Origin: Posidonia oceanica
Taxonomy: Eukaryota; Streptophyta; Magnoliopsida; Alismatales; Posidoniaceae
Assembly: GCA_037176725.1 (NCBI GenBank)
Contig: JAZBRS010000049.1
Location: forward strand, 30,496,001-30,560,000
Direction of reading: 5' to 3'
Length of the DNA stretch: 64,000 nt
Notes under the pieces: generated by a model
Databases searched by the model: none
What the model was told of the DNA's origin: nothing
What the model saw: only the letters and a program-made list of their open reading frames with translations
Shown here: positions 20,604 to 30,556 of the stretch, one piece after another
Layout: every line of letters starts with the position of its first letter
Position numbering within the stretch: the stretch's first letter is position 1
Program-made: the position numbers and the translations under genes

Positions 20604-23600
20604 TCAAGACCCCCCAACCGGTGGACGACGGCTGGCAGAGCGATGCCTCGACGCAGACAACGGAGGAGGAGGAACTCGGCGACCAGTGGAAACACTACCA
20701 AGCACGGCCTCCCGTCGGTAATGCATCGCCTTGGTCTCGAACTGAGCTGCCATCGCACGATCCATATCTCGTTCCTGCAAGAAAAGATAGAGGAGAAGCA
20801 TCAAGCCATTAGTATAAGCAAGCATATGAATTTAAAAAGCAGAAGAGCAAGTTATACCTTCTGAGCCACCTCCAGCTGCCTCGTCAGCTCGGCAATCTCT
20901 GCAACCGAATCAGTCGCCGGTAGGGGTTGTTGCTGCACAACAAGCCGGGCAATCTCAGCAACCCTCTCCTCAGCAAGCCAACGTACCTCCTCCAGCTGCT
21001 CCTCAAGGCGTAAAGCACGTTCCAAGGCACCTGTCGTAGTCCGCTCCAACTCCCGCTGAAGATCGTCAACCTGCAAAAGCCAGAACCATAGTCAGAATTG
21101 AATCAAGAAATATAAAGGGAAAGTATACTACTATACTTACCATACTCTGAAGGTGGGAAATCTCCTCGGCATGACCCGGTGGAAGGGTAGAGCTGGTCGA
21201 GGGCTGCAAAAGCAAAGGAGGCATAATTAGCACAATTTTCAAGACAAACAACTATGCTATAAAAATAAATGCAAACTTGAGAAGCAGAGGCTCGCAGACG
21301 CTCAACCTCCTCGATCAGCTCAGCAACGTGCCTAACCAGGTCGCGCTCGCGCTGGCTATACTCGTCAGTAGTCCTCAGCTGCGAGGGGCAAGGGCCAAAC
21401 AAGTAGCTGTCAAGAAATACAGGCAATACAAATTGAAACATAAAGCTAAATACTCACCGCTATCTCCATCTGAATCCTGTGAGAGCGGACGGACTCCTGC
21501 AACTTGCCCACAGCCATCGCTGCCACATCTGGAGTGGTGTCACCCATGGGAAGGTTCAACCGCCCCAGAAAATGGGAGCGATGGAAGACCATGAGCTCGC
21601 TAAACTAGTCATCCATCCACCTGGCCCAAGCCAGCTCGTCCTCAGCAGTCGCATCAACAAGAGTGGTGGAGCCGCCTTGAACCCAATCCAGCAACTGTGG
21701 TCCGTAGGTGTCGACCCAGTGGCGAGCACGTCCACCTCCCCCTGTATCTCGCACCAAACTCGGAATGGGTGAGCCTGAGGCTGAATCTGCCGACGCCCCA
21801 ACTGCCTAAGTGCCCCACTGATCTGCTGGAAGTGGCAGTGGTTCCAACAGTGGAGCCAGATGTCCCGGTCAAAAACTATCCGGTCCCGAGCTATCTCAGG
21901 GACATCCTCGTGCTCCCCCTTGGCGTAAGGACACCAGATCACCTGAAAAGCAGACAGGGAATCAGTAAACCAAAAGAAGAATAATATATCAACAGGGGCA
22001 TATTACCTGGGCAGGAACCAGCATCTCAAAGAAGAGACGTCCGACATAGCGATGGCCAGTGACCACCTCAGGTGCATGAGCGGCCTGACTCCAGTGCAGT
22101 CCACGCGGGAAGGGCATCCCCGCCTTGGGAACTGAAGGTGGGATGGGCCTCATGAAAGTAAAGTGGTCCCATACCCACATCTGCAAGTAAAAAGAAAGCA
22201 AATTATCAGTCGAGCATGCAAAGTAAATAATATTTGAAGCTTAAATAAGCAAAGAAGGTTTATATACCTGAAAGAATGGTAGGTTCCCGCCAAGCTGGCG
22301 GGAACTACCATCAGAAAACTTGAAGAGCATGGTGTACAAGAACAACAGGCTCGCGGCTCCCCAAGCGTACTCCCCTACTCGATCTAAGTCGGCAAGCAGG
22401 GGCAGGAACACTGCCGAAACCCGTGAAGTAGCGTGGCTGAATAGCAGGTCCCCAAACAGAACTAAAAGGAAAGCACGGAGCTGATGATCCGCGTCCTCTC
22501 CAGGCTCTGTAGCAGTCTCCCGGGAGTCCTCGACGCGCTGAATCGTCGAGATAGTAACAAAAAGGAAGGGCCCATACATGACGACCCTTCTCCCCACCAA
22601 CTCCGCCATCATAGAGGAGTAGTTGGAGTGTACTGGGCCAGTCACCGGACGTCCTGTCACCCATAGGCCAGTCAGCCGGGTCATGTCCTCTAGAGAAAGG
22701 ACAAACTCGCCAACCCAGGTCACGAACGAGCTCGTATGGGGGTGGTAGCGCTCTACTGCAGACTCCAGAAGTCCCAACTCAAGCTGGAAAAGAGGAATGG
22801 ACAGGAAGTGTCCAAACCCCATCTGCCGAAGCCGCTCGTGCTGGAAAGGCTCCAACATCCGGTAGCACCTAAGGACCTGACCCTGGTAACAGTGCACGAC
22901 AGCAGGAGCCCGACTCTGCAAGAGAGAGAAAAATTGTCAAACAAAGTTCACAAAAATAATATTTGAAATTGAATGGAAATGTGGTTACCTGTCCCCTAGC
23001 TGCCAGTGTAGCTATCGCAAGCTCGGCCCGGGCCGTATCCCTACGCGGTGCCGAAGCCTGCACCTCGTCGTGGGGTATGTGAGCCCGCGTAAAATCTGGA
23101 GGAGCACCAGCATCGCCCTCTGCCTTCCATCGAACAAAGTCCTGGATGCTCACATACCAGCCGTCATCCTCAACCATCCCGGCAATAGGAGCAGCAGCAG
23201 CGGAGACCGCCTCAGGAACTACCTCCTCCGACCCTGACTCCTCTAAATCCTCGACCAAAGGAATGAACGACTCCAAGCCTGAACTCTCGGAGCCGCAGGT
23301 ATCCGCAACCGAAGTCGTACTCGGAGTCGCCCCCTCAACCAGTAGTGGGCCCTCTGTAGCCATCTCTGGAGCACCACGAACCTCCCCGCCTTCCTGTGCC
23401 TCGGTCCCAACTACCGGTGCCTCCTTCGTCATCTCGACTGCCTTCGACACCCTCATCGGAGTCGACTCAGACCCGTCGGACGTCGACGGGCCCTCCCCCC
23501 TCCGTGCCAACTTCTTTGGCCTCATGTAAGCTTTACCAAATCTTGGCATAAACTGAAAAGGACCAATAGAGGTCAAAACACTGTCTGGAATGATGAGGAA

Positions 23601-23633
23601 GAGGAGGGGAAGGGAGGAAAGCATGCTCACCGG
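20604..23633 (-). pseudogene. P1: spliced antisense PMD gene of element B
   Basis: Exons inferred from GT-AG sites and comparison with P2: 5' UTR exon ending at 23631; 23552-22989 (ATG 23547-23549); 22915-22268; 22180-22007; 21942-21458; 21378-21277; 21203-21141; 21070-20858; 20774-20604. The product would be about 805 residues: an acidic Ser/Glu-rich N-terminus, a PMD with LEDMTRLTGLWVTGRPVTG and LFGDLLFSHATSRVSAVFLP, a Trp-rich part (WVWDHFTFMRP), then a coiled coil (DLQRELERTTTG...EEQLEEV) and a basic tail. All introns are phase 0. Exon 21942-21458 is 485 bp where P2 has 486: a 1-bp deletion near 21745-21760 shifts the frame, and an in-frame TAG follows near 21606. Antisense to gag of B. 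The domain is well supported, its function is not. Confidence 0.8.
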
Positions 23634-23854
23634 AACTGAAAGTCACAGTCACCGCTTGCTGGAATGTGCACTACCGCTGCAACCCGTGCCCTAGTTCCGG
23701 CCGTCAGAGCCATCGAACAGGCGAGCCACCTTACGCCGGAAGAAGCTCAGAAACTCAGAAGGAATCACCGCTGTCGCCAGAGAAGAAGAGAAAGGAGAGT
23801 AATGAGCGGGAAAGTGAGGAAGAAAAGCGGACAGGACTGTTAAAGGCCTCGACG
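23634..23854 (-). other. Upstream region of P1
   Basis: Non-coding on the P1 strand. The first splice donor (CCG|GTGAGC at 23631/23630) lies just inside P1, so the transcript must start upstream, in this interval or the module cluster next to it. I see no clear TATA box. Confidence 0.4.
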
Positions 23855-24022
23855 CGTAGGACGCTATAATAGGCTATGTCCTACGTAAGATGCAAACAAT
23901 TCCTGTGTTTAAGTGCAGCAGCATCAACAAAGTGTTGGACGCAGAAAAAAATTACGTCCTACATTGGATGTAGAAAAAAATTACCTCCTACGTTGGACGC
24001 AGATAATTGTTGCATCCTACAC
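23855..24022. repeat. Cluster of GCGTCCAA hairpin modules 5' of P1
   Basis: TAGGACGC, then TGTCCTACG; GTGTTGGACGC, then ACGTCCTACATTGGATG; ACGTTGGACGC, then GCATCCTACAC. It lies about 220 bp upstream of the P1 first-intron donor, so it could be part of the P1 promoter. Confidence 0.65.
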
Positions 24023-24189
24023 TTCAGGGCGACTTAAAATGTTGAATGTCGTCAGGAAGCCTCTACATCAATTTTCTTCCAATACCAGAGGCTTCTACAA
24101 GCTAGAATGCACATGGAGATGAGGCCGTCATGATTTTTGAACTCCCAGAGCACAACCGGGCAAACAAAGCCAAAGAAGTATCCTTTTAT

Positions 24190-24385
24190 TCCCTTGGGCA
24201 ACCCCCTCGGCGTGTTTTATTTCAGTTTTTCCTTGGGCAACCCCCTCGGTGTGTTTTATTTCAGTTTTTCCTTGGGCGACGCCCCCCCTCGGCGTGTTTT
24301 ATTTCAGTTTTTCCTTGGGCGACCCCCTTCGGCGATGTTTTAGTTCAGTTTTTCCTTGGGCAACCCCCTCAGTGAGTCTTTTAAA
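24190..24385. repeat. 39-bp tandem array (ccttgggcaaccccctcggc)
   Basis: Five copies, at about 24192, 24231, 24270 and onwards, of a 39-bp unit that opens CCTTGGGCAACCCCCTCGGC and ends TTTATTTCAGTTTTT. The unit is a relative of the 39-bp array at 26570-26900 and of that at 51320-51575. Confidence 0.85.
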
Positions 24386-24409
24386 TTTCAGTTCTATCTC
24401 TTTGACCAA

Positions 24410-24800
24410 CACCCAAAGGTCAATCCTTGAGTGTTGGATAATCCAACTCAATCCTTGAGTGTTGGATAATCCAGCTCAATCCTTGGGTGTTGGATAAACT
24501 AGCTCCATCCTTGAGTGTTGAATGATCCAGCTCAATCCTTGAGTGTTGGATGATCCAGCTCAATCCTCGAGTGATGGATGCTTGATCCAGCTCAATCCTC
24601 GAGTGTTGGATAATCCAGCTCAATCCTTGAGTATTGGATAATCCAACTCAATCCTTGAGTGTTGGATAAATCCAGCTCAATCCTTGAGTGTTGGATAATC
24701 CAGCTCAAAGTGTTGGATAATCCAGCTTAATCCTTGAGTGTTGGATGTCTGATCCAGCTTATTTTTTCTAGGTGTTGGATGTTTGATTCAGCTCAAGTCT
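24410..24800. repeat. About 28-bp tandem array (caatccttgagtgttggata)
   Basis: About thirteen copies of CAATCCTTGAGTGTTGGATA plus ATCCAGCT, with some longer variants that insert TGCTTG or TGTCTG. Non-coding; the minus-strand ORF 24420-24623 is only the repeat read through. Confidence 0.85.
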
Positions 24801-24849
24801 TTTAAATGCCAATTCAACCCCCCTTGGGCAACCCCCTCGGCAAGTCTTT

Positions 24850-25950
24850 TAGCAAAGATCCCCGAAGCATAACCGGGTTACCAAAGCAAAGATCCCCGAA
24901 GCATAATCAGGATACCAAAGCAAGGATCCCCGGAGCATAGCCGGGATACCAAAGCAAAGAACCCCGGAGCACAACCGGATAAACAAAGCAAACCCAGTCA
25001 TCAAGCAAAGATCCCCGGAGCATAACCGGGATACCAAAGCAAAGATGCCCGGAGTATAACCGGGATACCAAAGCAATGATCCCCGGAGCATAGCCGGGAT
25101 ACCAAAGCAAAGAACCCCGGAGCACAACCGGATAAACAAAGCAAACCCGGAGCACAACCGGATAAACAAAGCAAACCCAGTCATCAAGCAAAGATCCCCG
25201 GAGCATAACCGGGATACCAAAGCAAAGATCCCTGAAGCATAACCAGGATACCAAAGCAAGGATCCCCGGAGCATAGCTGGGATACCAAAGCAAAGAACCC
25301 CAGAGCACAACTAGATAAACAAAGCAAAACAGGAGCACAACCGGATAAACAAAGCAAACCCGGAGCACAACCAGATAAACAAAGCAAACCCAGTCATCAA
25401 GCAAAGATCCCTGGAGCATAACTGGGATACCAAAGCAGAGATCCCCAAAACATAATCGGGATACCAAAGCAAGGATCCCCGGAGCATAGTCGAGATACCA
25501 AAGCAAAGAACCCCAGAGCACAACCGGATAAACAAAGCAAACCCAGAGCACAACCGGATAAACAAAGCAAACCCGGAGCATAACCGGATAAACAAAGCAA
25601 ACCCAGTCATCAAGCAAAGATCCCCGGAGCATAACCGGGATACTAAAGCAAAGATCCCCGGAGCATAACCGGGATACCAAAACAAGGATCCCCGGAGCAT
25701 AGCCGGGATACCAAAGCAAAGAACCCCAGAGCACAATCGGATAAACAAAGCAAACCCTAAAGCACAATCGGATAAACAAAGCAAACCCCGGAGCACAATC
25801 GGATAAACAAAGCAAATCTCGAAGCATAACAGGATAAACAAAGTAGACCCCAGAGCACAACCGAATAAACAAAGCAAACCCTGGAGCACAACCGGACAAA
25901 CAAAGCAAAACAATCCAACAGCAGGTACCCCGGAGCACAACCGGGTCAAC
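24850..25950. repeat. 33/30-bp tandem array with CCGG palindromes
   Basis: About thirty-five units of two kinds: a 33-bp unit (GATCCCCGGAGCATAACCGG plus GATACCAAAGCAA) and a 30-bp unit (CCCGGAGCACAACCGGATAA plus ACAAAGCAAA). They are arranged in a repeating higher order punctuated by CCCAGTCATCAAGCAAA. Both lengths are multiples of three, which leaves minus-strand frames open for up to 343 codons. Those long ORFs are a by-product, not genes. Confidence 0.9.
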
Positions 25951-26039
25951 AAAGCCAAGCCAACGGTATTAGTGAACCCACCGCTCACTAACTCCCGGGT
26001 CAGAAGATGATGGTCCCCGTCGAGAATGTAGGCAACATT

Positions 26040-26330
26040 CAATGAAAGGACACTTGATTCTGATGAATAAAGCCAACGGTATTGGTGGACTCATCGTTCA
26101 ATAATTCTGGGTCACGAGACGACGGTCTCTGTCGAGAATGTAGGCAACATTCAATGAAAGGACACCTAATTGTGACAAATAGAGCCAACGCGGCCAGCAA
26201 AGAAGAGATCAATTCCCGTTTGCCTAGGAGCATCATGGACCTCTCGCTCACCAACCCACGTATCATGAGACGACGGTCCCCTTGGAGAGTGTAGGCTACG
26301 CTCAAGGAAAGGGCACCTGATTATGACAAA
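26040..26330. repeat. About 111-bp tandem units (gccaacggtattagtgga)
   Basis: Two to three diverged copies of the unit that is better preserved at 50400-51060 in element C: AGCCAACGGTATTGGTGGAC, a GACGGTC word, and GAGAATGTAGGCAACATTCA. Same position relative to the 3' LTR in both elements. Confidence 0.75.
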
Positions 26331-26569
26331 TTGCATTCACGCATGTGTCAGTCTGCCTTAGGTGGTGAGAAAAATTCTTGAGCCAACCCGGTATACAAAT
26401 TAAAGCCGGCGATGATGGAGGAACCTCAATACCTAGGGTCATGCATTGCATATCATGACCCCCTCTTTCGCATTCCCATCAGCACGCATCCATGCATAGC
26501 GCATTGTATTGCATTCGTATTGTATTGCATTCACATTAAGTGGTCATCGGAAACATTAGCTATCCATCT

Positions 26570-26900
26570 TTTAAGTTTGACCTCACGGGCAACCCCCGTG
26601 GCAGTGTCTTTAGTTTGACCCTCGTGGGCAATCCCCGTGGCAAGTCTTTTAGTTTGACACCCGCAGGCAATCCCCATGGCAAGTCTTTTAGTTTGACCCC
26701 AGCAAGCAATCCCCGTGGCAAGTCTTTAGTTTGACCCCCGCAGGCAATCCCTGTGGCAAGTCTTTTAGTTTGACCCCCGTGGGCAATCCCCGTAGCAAGT
26801 CTTTTAGTTTGACCCCCGCAGGCAATCCCCGTGGCAAGTCTTTTAGTTTGACCCCCGCGGGCAATCCCCGCAGCATGTCACTAGTTTGTTCCCCTTGGGC
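26570..26900. repeat. 39-bp tandem array before LTR1 (agtttgacccccgcgggcaa)
   Basis: About eight copies of a 39-bp unit AGTTTGACCCCCGCGGGCAA plus TCCCCGTGGCAAGTCTTTT. It lies just upstream of the polypurine tract; the same type of array precedes LTR2. Confidence 0.85.
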
Positions 26901-27054
26901 AATCCCCTTGGCCGTGTTTCTTTAGCCGACCCTCTTTGTGTCTCGTCCAAGTCTGGTGGCAGCAGGCATTGGATTTCATTTAGGATCTCTAGGTAGCGCC
27001 ATACGGGGGTATCGTCTCGCCTTGTAGATAGCTTCGTGCCAAAGCCATCTTCAA

Positions 27055-27066
27055 TGAGGGGCAATC
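27055..27066 (+). other. Polypurine tract upstream of LTR1
   Basis: GAGGGGCAATC immediately precedes the LTR start TGTAGATACCC at 27067. The same arrangement precedes LTR2. It marks the 3' end of a plus-strand element (B). Confidence 0.75.
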
Positions 27067-27222
27067 TGTAGATACCCTGTTTTGGCACTCCCTTCATGGT
27101 AGTGTAGTCTGTTGCATTAGGCCACCTCTAGAAGCTCTTTGCCCAGCTCAAGTACTCTCATCTAAACTATTGACACTTGTCCCTGTGATTGAGAGGCCAA
27201 AATTGACAAGTTTGCATTTGAG

Positions 27223-27283
27223 TGTGTTGAACGCTGGATAGCCTAGCGTCCAACGTTGGACGCTATGAATAATGGCGTCCAAC
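27223..27283. repeat. GCGTCCAA double-hairpin module in LTR1 U3
   Basis: GTGTTGAACGC, spacer, then a perfect 20-bp palindrome AGCGTCCAACGTTGGACGCT at 27245-27264, spacer, GCGTCCAACA. This is one of the cleanest copies of the module. Confidence 0.75.
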
Positions 27284-27455
27284 AACCTGGTTTTCTGTTT
27301 CCCCAAACTTGCCATATTTGGCTGAAATCAAATTTCGTGCTTTGCCTCCACTAAAGGTCCTTTGACCAGTCAAGGCCTTAATTGGCTTTAATGGTCATTA
27401 ATCAGCCACCTATTGAGGAATATTCTTTGATCCTGGCATCTTTGCCTCGGAGAGT

Positions 27456-27516
27456 CGTTAGACGCTGTGTATTCCAGCGTCCAACATTGGACGCTATAAC
27501 GGTCAGCGTCCAACAC
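27456..27516. repeat. GCGTCCAA double-hairpin module in LTR1 U3
   Basis: CGTTAGACGC, spacer, AGCGTCCAACATTGGACGCT, spacer, AGCGTCCAACAC. It lies 233 bp after the previous module and about 60-120 bp upstream of the TATA box. Confidence 0.75.
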
Positions 27517-27577
27517 TTCTGAGATAGGAAAGTTGCTGACTTGGCCTTTGTATCCTTATTTATTCCTCCCCTGCTTC

Positions 27578-27584
27578 TATAAAA
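27578..27584 (+). promoter_or_regulatory. TATA box of LTR1
   Basis: TATAAAA within CTTCTATAAAAGTAGGGGTA. It is placed as expected for the U3/R promoter of an LTR, so transcription should start about 25-35 bp downstream, near 27610. Confidence 0.7.
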
Positions 27585-28183
27585 GTAGGGGTACCCCCAC
27601 TGGGATGGAGGACGGATTGAGGAGGGATTTTTGAGGATTTTCTTGAGAGAGGAACACAACTTTAGAAGAATTATTGAGAGCAAGTAGAAAGTGTTTTGAG
27701 CCAGAATCTCGAGACAAGTTAGGTGGAGAAAGAGATTTTGAGAGAGCTTGAGTCCTCCTCTGTCGTCAGTGACATCATGTCGACACCTCTTGCCTTCCGT
27801 GCATAGACAAAAAGGGGGCTCTCTTTAGTTTTCCTTTTCTTTTCATATCATATGTTTAATTTCGTAGTATAGCAAAGCATTTCATTTCATATATTGTTGT
27901 AGCTAGGCATTCATTCATAGTTGCAACCGGGGGGATAAAACCCCTCAGGTAAGTGTTTCTCTTTGCTTATTTTATGTCATTTTTATTTACCTTAGATCAG
28001 TTACTACACAATATCTAATCTGCATATTTAAATCTATTTTGCAAGGAAAAGAAGAAGAAAAAGAAACTCACTAAACACGGGCACCCTTGGGCAACACAGG
28101 CGTTGTTGTCCCAAGGTAGCAGAACCCACAACCATATCACATTTCCCAAGGCATCTCAAGGGCCAGCGAAAGCAAACCGAGAG

Positions 28184-28205
28184 TGGCGATCACACCAATT
28201 CCGTC
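28184..28205 (+). other. Primer-binding site of element C
   Basis: TGGCGATCACACC begins right after LTR1. The same TGGCGATCAC start follows LTR2 (53212) and the 5' LTR of D (minus strand, 40344). The tRNA cannot be named with certainty from the sequence alone. Confidence 0.55.
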
Positions 28206-28943
28206 ACCTGTGGAGTGACAGAGTTGGATACAAAAAAGGGGCGACGAGGAAACACAAATAGACACAACAAGCTTCTCCTAACCAAAAACCCCATATCCAC
28301 ATTAGACTGCAACAGGGATTGCCAACAAAGCCTCCAGAAGGTCAGACTACAACAGAAGTCCCTCCACCTGCCGAGGGATCATCATCGCCACCACTGTTAG
28401 GCACACCGGCTCACGAACCTCCAGACAAGCCACCTCCTTCTTTTCCCTCTCCTTCCGGCACCGCCGCTTCCGAGTCCTCTCTTCCTCCAGCTCTGAACCT
28501 CTCTTCTTCTTTGGAGCAACTAACGAAGCAAAGTCTACGTAGGTCACAACGATTGGTAGATAAGGCTCGCCACCTCACGGTGAACCTATCCGAAGATCTG
28601 CAGCCCCACGGGCTCGAAATTGATCCTGACCCAGGAGCAGATCATGAGCTTTTCCAAGATGGTGGGAACGTCAACAATGACGAGCCCGCCTAGAAAGGCA
28701 CCAACCTCTACTAATGGAGGTAACTCTAGGAAAATCCCCTTAGATTTTGTAAATAAAACTCTGTTTAATTCTGCATTGTTTTCGTTTCCTAGAAATAGTC
28801 GCAATTTACTTTCTGTTTTCAGTATGGGAGAGGATCACCATGTTGGTTGTAGCAGCTCGTGGTCAACTTCGACCACCGCTTCAAAAACTGTGCGCGTGTG
28901 TCAATACACAAAAGCAATGCCCTAGGAGCTAGCTACTGCTAAC
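28206..28943 (+). pseudogene. Leader and Pro-rich fragment of element C
   Basis: After a leader shared with E up to CCCCATATCCACA (about 28302), a frame from 28319 to 28693 encodes a Pro/Ser-rich stretch (PPPAEGSSSPPLLGTP, then RRSQRLVDKARHL) with no recognised domain. It may be a leftover of a gag edge or of the pre-RT linker. Gag and protease domains are absent from this point to RT. Confidence 0.5.
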
Positions 28944-30116
28944 ATGGTTTTCCTAGTAGAAGAGTTTGATCGATCTGGGAAGTGTGCAGGAATTGAGGCA
29001 TACGAGCTAGTCAGCTGTAACGATGATGAGGAGGACCAAGAAACTGACTCAGACTTGCTTAAACACCTAATGGATAAATATGATGAGCAAACTAAGGCAG
29101 CCAAGGAAGAGACCATAGAAGTCAACCTGGGGACCACAGAAGAGCCAAAACCAATACTCATAAGTGCCAGTTTAAGCCCACAAGAGCAAGCAGAGATGGT
29201 GCAAATTCTGAAGGAGTTTGTGGATGTGTTGGCCTACAAATACGAGGACATGCTCGGTCTGTAATCAGCCCTATTGGAACACCTACTTCCACTAAACTCT
29301 GGAGCCAAACCTATCAAGCAGAAACTGAGGCGATTAAGGCCAGAGCTAGTACTCAAAGTCAAAGAGGAGATCGACAAGCTTCATAAAGCGAAATTCATCA
29401 GAGTAGTCGTATATCCCGACTGGGTCTCCAACATAGTGCCAGTAGCCAAGAAGGATGGAAAAGTTAGGGTTTGTATTGACTATCACAACCTCAACGTCGC
29501 CTGTCCTAAAGATGACTTCCCTTTGCCACACATCGACTTGCTAGTTGACAATGCAGCGGGATTCGAGATGTTATCATTCATGGATGGCTTCTCCGGCTAC
29601 AATCAGATCAAGCTAGTAGAGGACGACCAAGAGAAAACATCATTCATCACACCATGGGGAACATACTGTTATGTGGTTATGCCATTCAGCCTCAAGAATG
29701 CCGGTGCAACATATCAAAGAGCAATGATGTCAATCTTCCACAACATGATGCACGACTGCATGGAGGTGTATGTTGATGATATCCTGGTCAAATCAAAGAC
29801 AAGGGAAGGATACTTCGAAGCACTAAGAAGGGTACTAAGGAGAGCAAGGCAATATCAGTTAAAGATGAACCCGAAGAAGTGTGTGTTTGGAGTAACTGCT
29901 GGGAAACTACTGGGCTTCATCATCAGCAAAAGAGGAATTGAAGTAGACCCATAGAAGGCTAGAGCAATAGCACAAATGCCTCCTCCACACAATATCAAGG
30001 AGCTCAGAGGACTCATCGGCCGATTACAGCTCATCCGAAGATTCATCTCGCAGCACGCCAATCGATATAAGCCTTTCTACGAGCTATTAAAGGGAGGAAA
30101 GAAGTTTGTTTGAGAT
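28944..30116 (+). pseudogene. Reverse transcriptase of element C
   Basis: An acidic pre-RT segment (EAYELVSCNDDEEDQETDS) leads to a gypsy-type RT: KPIKQKLRRLRP, then VPVAKKDGKVRVCIDYHNLN, SFMDGFSGYNQI, FSLKNAGATYQRAM and the catalytic YVDD at 29769-29780, then GFIISKRGIEVDP. The enzyme copies element RNA into cDNA. Stops fall at 29262, about 29952 (TAG where an aligned RGIEV-P-KAR motif would have Gln) and about 30112 (TGA where Trp is expected). The remainder of the frame is continuous, so this copy is inactive but well preserved. Confidence 0.9.
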
Positions 30117-30556
30117 AAAAGTTGCCAGCAAGCCTTTGATGAGCTCAAGGCATACCTCATGAGCCCTTCGGTCCTGTCAGCACCCATACCAGGAAAGCCC
30201 TTGTTGCTATATGTGGCGGTCACCTCATCCTCTATAGGAGTAGTGCTAGCCCAACATGATGAAGATGGAAAGAAAGAGAAGGCTATCTACTATCTGAGTA
30301 GAACTTTCCTAGAGTATGAGGAAAAGTACACATCCATAGAAAAACATTGCTTAGCCTTGGTATGGGCATCCCAGAAGTTGAGACACTATTTCCTAACTCA
30401 TAAAGTCTGCTACATTGCCAAAATGGATCCAATTAAATATATGTTCGAAAAGCCAGCCCTCTCGGAAGGCTAGCAAGATGGCAACTCCTCCTCACTGAGT
30501 TTGATCTCCAATATGTACCTCAGAAAGCAGTCAAGGGGCAAGTCATAGCGGATCAT
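30117..30556 (+). pseudogene. First RNase H (retroviral-type) of element C
   Basis: After RT comes the connection and RNase H-like domain typical of gypsy elements: QQAFDELKAYL, GKPLLLYVAVTSSSIGVVLA, KAIYYLSRTF, EKHCLALVWASQKLRHYF. It removes the RNA strand of the hybrid. A one-base loss near 30465 shifts the frame (the earlier frame ends in a TAG at 30471); the downstream domains all use the new frame. Confidence 0.85.

Larger units (their letters stand above)
15348..28183 (+). mobile_element. Element B: gag-only retrotransposon with antisense spliced PMD gene
   Basis: Order on the plus strand: leader, gag (16591-18120), integrase scrap (18304-18455), tail with A-rich tract, antisense PMD gene P1, five tandem-repeat blocks, polypurine tract at 27055-27066, LTR1. 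The tail is clearly homologous to that of C. No 5' LTR is visible: the left end abuts element A at 15347/15348. Nearly all of pol has been deleted. LTR1 is shared with C. Confidence 0.75.
27067..28183 (+). repeat. LTR1, shared by elements B and C
   Basis: Opens TGTAGATACCCTGTTTTGGC after a polypurine tract and ends just before a TGGCGATCAC primer-binding site at 28184 (about 1.1 kb; the exact 3' end is uncertain by some bases). It matches LTR2 (51712-53211) along its length, including the GTTGTAGCTAGGCAT and GGCACCCTTGGGCAA words. It contains two palindromic modules about 233 bp apart and a TATA box. Having a polypurine tract on its left and a primer-binding site on its right, it serves both as 3' LTR of B and 5' LTR of C. 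Confidence 0.75.

Noticed and set aside
23855..24022. Palindromic modules as ends of small foldback or MITE elements
   Set aside because: I found no consistent flanking target duplication, and the modules lie inside LTRs at regular spacing, which fits internal repeats better than separate insertions.
24849..25938. Long minus-strand ORFs (up to 343 codons) of repeating Leu-Cys-Phe-Gly-Ile-Pro type
   Set aside because: They are read-through of a tandem array whose unit lengths (33 and 30 bp) are multiples of three; several frames are open at once and no domain is present.
24410..25950. CRISPR-like regular repeats
   Set aside because: Units follow head to tail without unique spacers, and the context is a plant retrotransposon; these are ordinary tandem repeats.
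28319..28693. Possible host Pro-rich protein gene
   Set aside because: Lies between primer-binding site and RT of element C, has no domain, and is more likely a leftover of the element's own polyprotein.
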